From positions 1-17,301 of the forward strand of contig JADHWZ010000018.1 of the NCBI GenBank assembly GCA_016783225.1: 17,301 nucleotides of DNA. Direction: 5' to 3'. Of this stretch, positions 14,365 to 17,301 are shown piece after piece. Each line of letters starts with the position of its first letter. The first letter of the stretch is position 1. Origin of the DNA: Dehalococcoidia bacterium (lineage in GTDB: Bacteria; Chloroflexota; Dehalococcoidia; GIF9; UBA5620). The notes beneath the pieces were generated by a model. That model ran no database searches and was not told the origin of the DNA. It saw only the letters and a program-made list of their open reading frames with translations. Position numbers and translations under genes: made by a program.

Positions 14365-14874
14365 TCAGACAAGCAGACCGGAGGAAGACCTATCGTGCTC
14401 GATAGCCTCGGCAAGCTGGTTCAGGAACGTATCCTTGTCGGCCGGGGACATGAGCAGGCCCCAGCCTCCCTCGCGACGTATCTCCACCACGCTCTGGGAC
14501 GACGTAGCCAGATTAAGCCCCTTATAGTCCCAGTGCCAGTATGGCCCGAGGTTCTTGGTGACCATGCTTCCCGGGGCCGACCGTGCTTCTGTTATGGTGG
14601 AGAGGGGGATATTCCAGGCCAGGGGACGGCCGAAGACTATTCTCAACCTATCACGGTATATCTGATAGCGCCGGGGCATCACTAGGGCACACAGGAGACA
14701 GTAGAAGGCAACCACTCCAGCCAGGGCCCAAATGAACACAGCTGCATCGGCGGCGGCAGCAGCGAAGATCAGTAGCAGAACCAGTTGCAGAATGAAGAAC
14801 CCGACCAGAGCCAGTATAACCCACGAGTCGTACCTGGCGGTATGCTCGCAGATCAGGTCGTCGGGACTTGCCAT
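14365..14874 (-). CDS. Two-helix membrane protein with a bacterial PH-like domain
   Basis: With the start at 14874 (AGGGGA five bases before ATG) the product is 169 residues. Two transmembrane segments lie at about 17-40 and 43-66. They are followed by a cytosolic domain with the pattern of bacterial PH (DUF304-type) domains: YQIYRDRLRIVFGRPLAWNI, then PLSTITEA, WDYKGLNL, VVEIRREGGWGLLMSP and FLNQLAEAI. A longer frame starts further upstream, but its extra 31 residues are not membrane-like and have no ribosome-binding site. Such proteins are widespread and mostly uncharacterised. The gene is monocistronic and convergent with the PD40 gene. The function is unknown and the domain call is moderately sure. 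Confidence 0.78.
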   Translation of the reverse strand: MASPDDLICEHTARYDSWVILALVGFFILQLVLLLIFAAAAADAAVFIWALAGVVAFYCLLCALVMPRRYQIYRDRLRIVFGRPLAWNIPLSTITEARSAPGSMVTKNLGPYWHWDYKGLNLATSSQSVVEIRREGGWGLLMSPADKDTFLNQLAEAIEHDRSSSGLLV

Positions 14875-15295
14875 TTCATCCCCTGCCGTCCCAATTGAAC
14901 CACACCGCGTAGCAGATGTCAACAGGCTGCAAGTGCCTGACAGCCCATGGGAAAACATGTATGACAACGTGGCTCGTGGTCCAGTTTCGGGGACTCGTGT
15001 CCGCCAAGTGTGGTCACGCGAGATTAGCAGAGGAGATACTTGAATGGCAGACTGTGTGAAAAGTCGAACCGAGAAGATTTTCTTCCCACATTTCGACCGA
15101 AAGGCAGGACTAGTACCTGCTTGCGTAGAAGAGTGATGATATGTCTACTATCTAATGGGAAGCTACCCAAGCGTATTTACCTTCAAGGATAAACACAAGG
15201 ATTTACGCAACTGAGCACTAGTCGGTATGACCTTCCCACATTATAGGCGGAAGCCGGCTAGTTTTCCCTCTCCCTCCCCACTTTCGTGATTTGCT
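14875..15295. other. Gene-free stretch with a degenerate direct repeat
   Basis: No supported gene. TTCCCACATT recurs at about 15085 and 15235, each followed 15-17 bases later by CTAGT, a weak direct repeat 150 bp apart that may mark an old insertion. A GCAGG-ACTAGTA-CCTGC stem lies near 15106-15122. The end (about 15263-15280) is a C/T-rich run resembling half of the REP hairpin. Confidence 0.35.
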
Positions 15296-15362
15296 CATGT
15301 AGTGCGACCTTTTAAGGTCGCCAGTGGAGTTTTTTGGCGAGGCTAAAGCCTCGCGCTACATG
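15296..15362. repeat. Cruciform REP-like palindrome, copy 1
   Basis: Outer ends CATGTAGTGCGA and TCGCGCTACATG pair with one mismatch. Inside are two perfect hairpins, GCGACCTT-TT-AAGGTCGC and GCGAGGCT-AA-AGCCTCGC, separated by a T-rich spacer. The whole can fold as a three-way junction. It is related to copy 2 about 100 bp downstream. Confidence 0.75.
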
Positions 15363-15399
15363 TCTATCATTGTCTGTCGTGGCTGGTTTATGTACCCCG

Positions 15400-15465
15400 T
15401 GTAGTGCGACCTTTCAAGGTCGCTCGGGGGCTGAGGTTTGGGCGAGGTTGAAGCCTCGCACTACA
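15400..15465. repeat. Cruciform REP-like palindrome, copy 2
   Basis: TGTAGTGCGA and TCGCACTACA form an exact 10-bp terminal inverted repeat enclosing GCGACCTT-TC-AAGGTCGC and a GCGAGGTT/AAGCCTCGC hairpin. It has the same orientation and architecture as copy 1, but the spacer differs. Paired substitutions in the outer stem suggest selection for folding. Confidence 0.75.
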
Positions 15466-15472
15466 TGGGTTT

Positions 15473-15510
15473 CCCTCTCCCTTGATGGGAGAGGGCAGGG
15501 TGAGGGTGAG
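15473..15510. repeat. REP-type hairpin with GGGTGAGGGTGAG tail
   Basis: CCCTCTCCC (15473-15481), loop TTGAT and GGGAGAGGG (15487-15495) form a perfect 9-bp stem, followed by CAGGGTGAGGGTGAG. This CCCTCTCCC-TTGATGGGAGAGGG type is, from memory, a common intergenic repeat in many bacteria. Confidence 0.7.
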
Positions 15511-15595
15511 AGTCACACAGGACCAAAGCCCCAGTCCCGGCATGTGCCTCCAAACAGAAACAGGGGTCAATGAGACCTCATCTATTCCAGTGCCA

Positions 15596-15622
15596 GATTC
15601 TATCCGCGCAAATGGTATAATA
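15596..15622 (+). promoter_or_regulatory. Extended -10 promoter of the nitroreductase-like gene, in the conserved block
   Basis: TGG-TATAAT lies at 15613-15621 at the end of a 27-bp block matching 24 of 27 positions with 8175-8201. Transcription from here would give a leader of about 35 nt to the ATG at 15663. Confidence 0.65.
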
Positions 15623-15662
15623 AGCTCCGCCAGTTTGATTGTCTAACCTTCTGCTGGTTGCC

Positions 15663-16553
15663 ATGTTCAGTAAGAGAGATGAATCCACGAGTATTCGTGC
15701 CGCTATACGCAGGCGAATAAGCGTGCGGCACTATCAAACAAGTCCTGTACCGGAGGCCGTCCTGCAGGCCGTAGTCAGTGCCGGGGAAAGCTCCGTGGCT
15801 CTGGCCGACAGCATCCGGATTCGCTTCCACCTGGTCAGGGAAGGCAAGTCGGTCGCTGAGCGAATGATGCCCTTGACGGGGTCACGATGGCTCTTCGGTT
15901 CGGCGCCCCACTTCATTATTGCCACGTCGGAGGAGAGGTCGCACTTTATGTTGAACATGGGCTTCCGCATGGAACAGATGGTACTCTTTGCCACGCAGCA
16001 GGGCCTTGGCACTTGCTGGGTCGGCGGTATGTTCAGCGAAGGACGGATTAAGCCTCTGCTGGGGTTGGAAGAGGGTGAACGTGTCATCGCGTTGACTCCG
16101 ATTGGCTACCCGGATACTTCACGCTATGGCAGGTTCACCCATGATGCCGGCGAGCTAGGGGCGATGAAGTTCGGGCGGCGGAAGCCACTTCAGCAAATAG
16201 CCTTTGGCCCTGACTGGGGGTCGCCGCTCGATACTGAGGATAGTGAACTCCTCGAAGCCTTGGAATGTGCTCGGCTAGCTCCATCCTGGGCCAATACTCA
16301 ACCGTGGCGTTTCCTGGCTGGCCGGAGAGAAGTGATAGCTGTTGCTGACACCAAGGGAAGGTACGGCAACGTTCGCCAGGGTAAACACTACTACCGCCTC
16401 GACGTCGGAATAGCCATGTCACATTTCTACCTGGCGGCGGGAGAAATGGGCTGGAGCGGAAGCTGGCATGTAGCTGGATTTGACCCGGCAAAGGTGACCA
16501 GCGAGCACGCTGTCCCCGAGGGCCACGAAGTGCTCGGAACATATAAGAGATGA
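15663..16553 (+). CDS. Nitroreductase-like flavoprotein (TM1586-type)
   Basis: The 296-residue product has the nitroreductase FMN-binding start RRRISVRHYQTSPVP (16-30) and GLGTCWVGG (114-122). A second nitroreductase-like core follows at ARLAPSWANTQPWRFLAG (203-220) and RLDVGIAMSHFYLAAGEMGW (245-264). This double arrangement is the pattern I associate with TM1586-type putative nitroreductases. The likely role is an FMN-dependent NAD(P)H oxidoreductase in the cytoplasm; the substrate is unknown. I use the ATG at 15663. A TTG at 15639 is in frame, but neither has a ribosome-binding site. The promoter block is shared with the kinase operon. A fragment resembling residues 245-257 recurs at 17261-17301. 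Confidence 0.82.
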   Translation: MFSKRDESTSIRAAIRRRISVRHYQTSPVPEAVLQAVVSAGESSVALADSIRIRFHLVREGKSVAERMMPLTGSRWLFGSAPHFIIATSEERSHFMLNMGFRMEQMVLFATQQGLGTCWVGGMFSEGRIKPLLGLEEGERVIALTPIGYPDTSRYGRFTHDAGELGAMKFGRRKPLQQIAFGPDWGSPLDTEDSELLEALECARLAPSWANTQPWRFLAGRREVIAVADTKGRYGNVRQGKHYYRLDVGIAMSHFYLAAGEMGWSGSWHVAGFDPAKVTSEHAVPEGHEVLGTYKR

Positions 16554-16595
16554 AGCTACACGATGAGACGTACTGTTGGCGACAGGACCCGATGC

Positions 16596-16625
16596 TTGAC
16601 ATTCACATGTATTAGTAATATACTA
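16596..16625 (+). promoter_or_regulatory. Sigma-70 promoter with dyad operator for the toxin-antitoxin operon
   Basis: TTGACA (16596-16601), a 17-bp spacer and TATACT (16619-16624) form a near-perfect promoter 30 bases before the toxin start. A perfect dyad TAGTA-ATA-TACTA (16613-16625) overlaps the -10, the expected place for autorepression by the AbrB-type antitoxin, with or without toxin (inference). Confidence 0.75.
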
Positions 16626-16654
16626 GTTTAGGAATAGAGTCAAAGAGAGCATGA

Positions 16655-16915
16655 ATGAGAATTGCTCGAACTGCTACGTTCAAGAAAGCCTGGAAGCAAC
16701 TGAATGAAGACGATAAGGCACTGGGTCGGAAGGCAATCAAGAATCTGGCAATAGACATTCGGTATCCTGCTCTCAGGGTAAAGAAAATCAAAGGAACGCG
16801 ACATATTTGGGAAGCCAGAGCAAGCCGCTCACTTAGGCTGACTTTCCACATTGAGGGTGATACAATCATTTTGCGCAACATTGGGCACCATGATGAAACA
16901 CTGGGGCGACCTTAG
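16655..16915 (+). CDS. RelE/ParE-family toxin
   Basis: The 86-residue basic product fits the RelE/ParE fold: N-terminal helices (FKKAWKQLNEDDKALGRKAIKNLA), then KKIKGTRHIWEARASRSLRLTFHIEGDTIILRNIG as the beta-sheet core, where R-SLRLTF and the terminal IGHHDE are typical. Family members cleave ribosome-bound mRNA or poison gyrase; the absence of clear RelE catalytic residues in view leaves the target open. It is followed by the AbrB-type antitoxin gene only 12 nt later and shares one promoter. The toxin-first order is the reverse of the usual relBE arrangement. ATG at 16655 is used; an overlapping ATG at 16651 is in another frame. Confidence 0.87.
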   Translation: MRIARTATFKKAWKQLNEDDKALGRKAIKNLAIDIRYPALRVKKIKGTRHIWEARASRSLRLTFHIEGDTIILRNIGHHDETLGRP

Positions 16916-16927
16916 GAGGTGATGAAG

Positions 16928-17200
16928 ATGGCCGCATACAGCAAGGTGACAAGGCACGGGCAGATTACCATTCCAGCATCTGTGCGTAAGGAGCTTGGCG
17001 TTGAGGAAGGTGACTTGGTGGAGATTGAAGTCGTGGACGAGAAAGCAGTGCTAATGCCGAAGAGGTTAGTGGACAAGAGCCAAGCCTACTTCTGGACCGA
17101 GAAGTGGCAAGAGAGAGAGAGGGAGGCTGACGAGGACATCAAGGCTGGACGGGTCAAGGTTTTCGACTCGGTTGAGGAACTGGCTAAGGACTTAGAGTAG
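16928..17200 (+). CDS. AbrB/SpoVT-family antitoxin
   Basis: The 90-residue product begins with a swapped-hairpin AbrB DNA-binding domain: SKVTRHGQITIPASVRKELG, then EEGDLVEIEVVDEKAVLMPK (about residues 5-48). An acidic/helical C-terminus (WTEKWQEREREADEDIKAG, then FDSVEELAKDLE) probably wraps the toxin. Starts at GTG 16919 and ATG 16922 are also in frame, but AGGAGG at 16914-16919 is only correctly spaced (8 nt) from ATG 16928. The toxin stop lies inside this ribosome-binding site, so the genes are translationally linked. It should bind the dyad over the operon promoter. Confidence 0.9.
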   Translation: MAAYSKVTRHGQITIPASVRKELGVEEGDLVEIEVVDEKAVLMPKRLVDKSQAYFWTEKWQEREREADEDIKAGRVKVFDSVEELAKDLE

Positions 17201-17202
17201 AA

Positions 17203-17223
17203 TTGCCTCACAAGTGGAGGCAA
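17203..17223 (+). terminator. Hairpin after the antitoxin gene
   Basis: TTGCCTC and GAGGCAA form a perfect 7-bp stem with a 7-nt loop, starting 2 nt after the antitoxin stop. No T-run follows, so it is a stability or weak terminator element at best. Confidence 0.4.
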
Positions 17224-17260
17224 AGTCGTGAGCAACCAGAAACCGAGACTGGACATCAGT

Positions 17261-17301
17261 CGCCTTTGATGTGGGAATTGGGTTGGCGCATTTCTACCTG
17301 G
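17261..17301 (+). pseudogene. Frameshifted fragment resembling the nitroreductase C-terminal region
   Basis: From 17267 the DNA reads DVGIGLAHFYL, matching DVGIAMSHFYL of the protein at 15663-16553; CATTTCTACCTGG is identical in both. Removing one T in CGCCTTTGA restores RLDVGIG and joins an upstream frame (SNQKPRLDISRL). It runs off the window, so the remainder is unseen. It is probably the damaged remnant of a second copy, separated from the intact gene by the toxin-antitoxin cassette. Confidence 0.5.

Noticed and set aside
13976..14527. Plus-strand frame of 183 codons between the PD40 and PH-like genes
   Set aside because: It overlaps the better supported minus-strand gene, has no ribosome-binding site and gives a low-complexity Pro/Ser/Arg product.
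15334..15573. Plus-strand frame through the palindromic repeats
   Set aside because: It is built from the REP-like repeats themselves (RLKPRAT and RLKPRTT from the two copies), so it is not a gene.

Overview
The window most resembles a chromosome segment of an uncultured bacterium of the Chloroflexota, perhaps Dehalococcoidia. This is inferred from the mix of gene families (stand-alone ADP-forming acyl-CoA synthetase subunit, AbfD/HpaB-like flavoprotein, RuBisCO-like protein, PD40 lipoprotein), from extended -10 promoters of the type TGGTATAAT, and from REP-like palindromes between genes. No rRNA or tRNA is present to confirm it. Base composition is moderately GC-rich, with one clearly AT-rich insertion near the left end.

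Layout. A lipoprotein gene on the minus strand runs off the left edge (1-665). An AT-rich segment at 820-1821 has 17-bp terminal inverted repeats and 9-bp flanking direct repeats; its only gene encodes an unknown membrane protein. A block of hairpin repeats follows (1933-2187). Three minus-strand metabolic genes come next: an AbfD/HpaB-like protein (2193-3719), a VOC protein (3805-4239) and an acyl-CoA synthetase subunit (4396-5874). A second transposase-less element (6002-6738, 8-bp direct repeats) carries a small membrane protein under a consensus promoter plus the tail of a transposase. An alpha/beta hydrolase is at 6885-7826.

The centre is a tight three-gene plus-strand operon: FGGY sugar kinase (8318-9862), RuBisCO-like protein (9876-11186) and saccharopine-dehydrogenase-like oxidoreductase (11200-12417), with 13-nt gaps. 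The RuBisCO-like protein keeps the carbamylation/metal motif KDDE and loop-6 lysine but has lost Lys177, Arg295 and His327 equivalents, so it is not a carboxylase. The operon reads as a phosphorylated-sugar catabolic route that I cannot match to a described pathway.

The right part holds a six-blade PD40 lipoprotein (12530-13954), a membrane PH-like protein (14365-14874), two cruciform REP-type repeats, a nitroreductase-like gene (15663-16553) whose promoter block is nearly identical to that of the kinase operon, a RelE/ParE-AbrB toxin-antitoxin pair in toxin-first order, and the frameshifted beginning of what looks like a second copy of the nitroreductase C-terminal region at the right edge.

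The strongest candidates for something undescribed are the kinase/RuBisCO-like/dehydrogenase operon and the two mobile-looking elements that each carry a single membrane-protein gene in place of a transposase.
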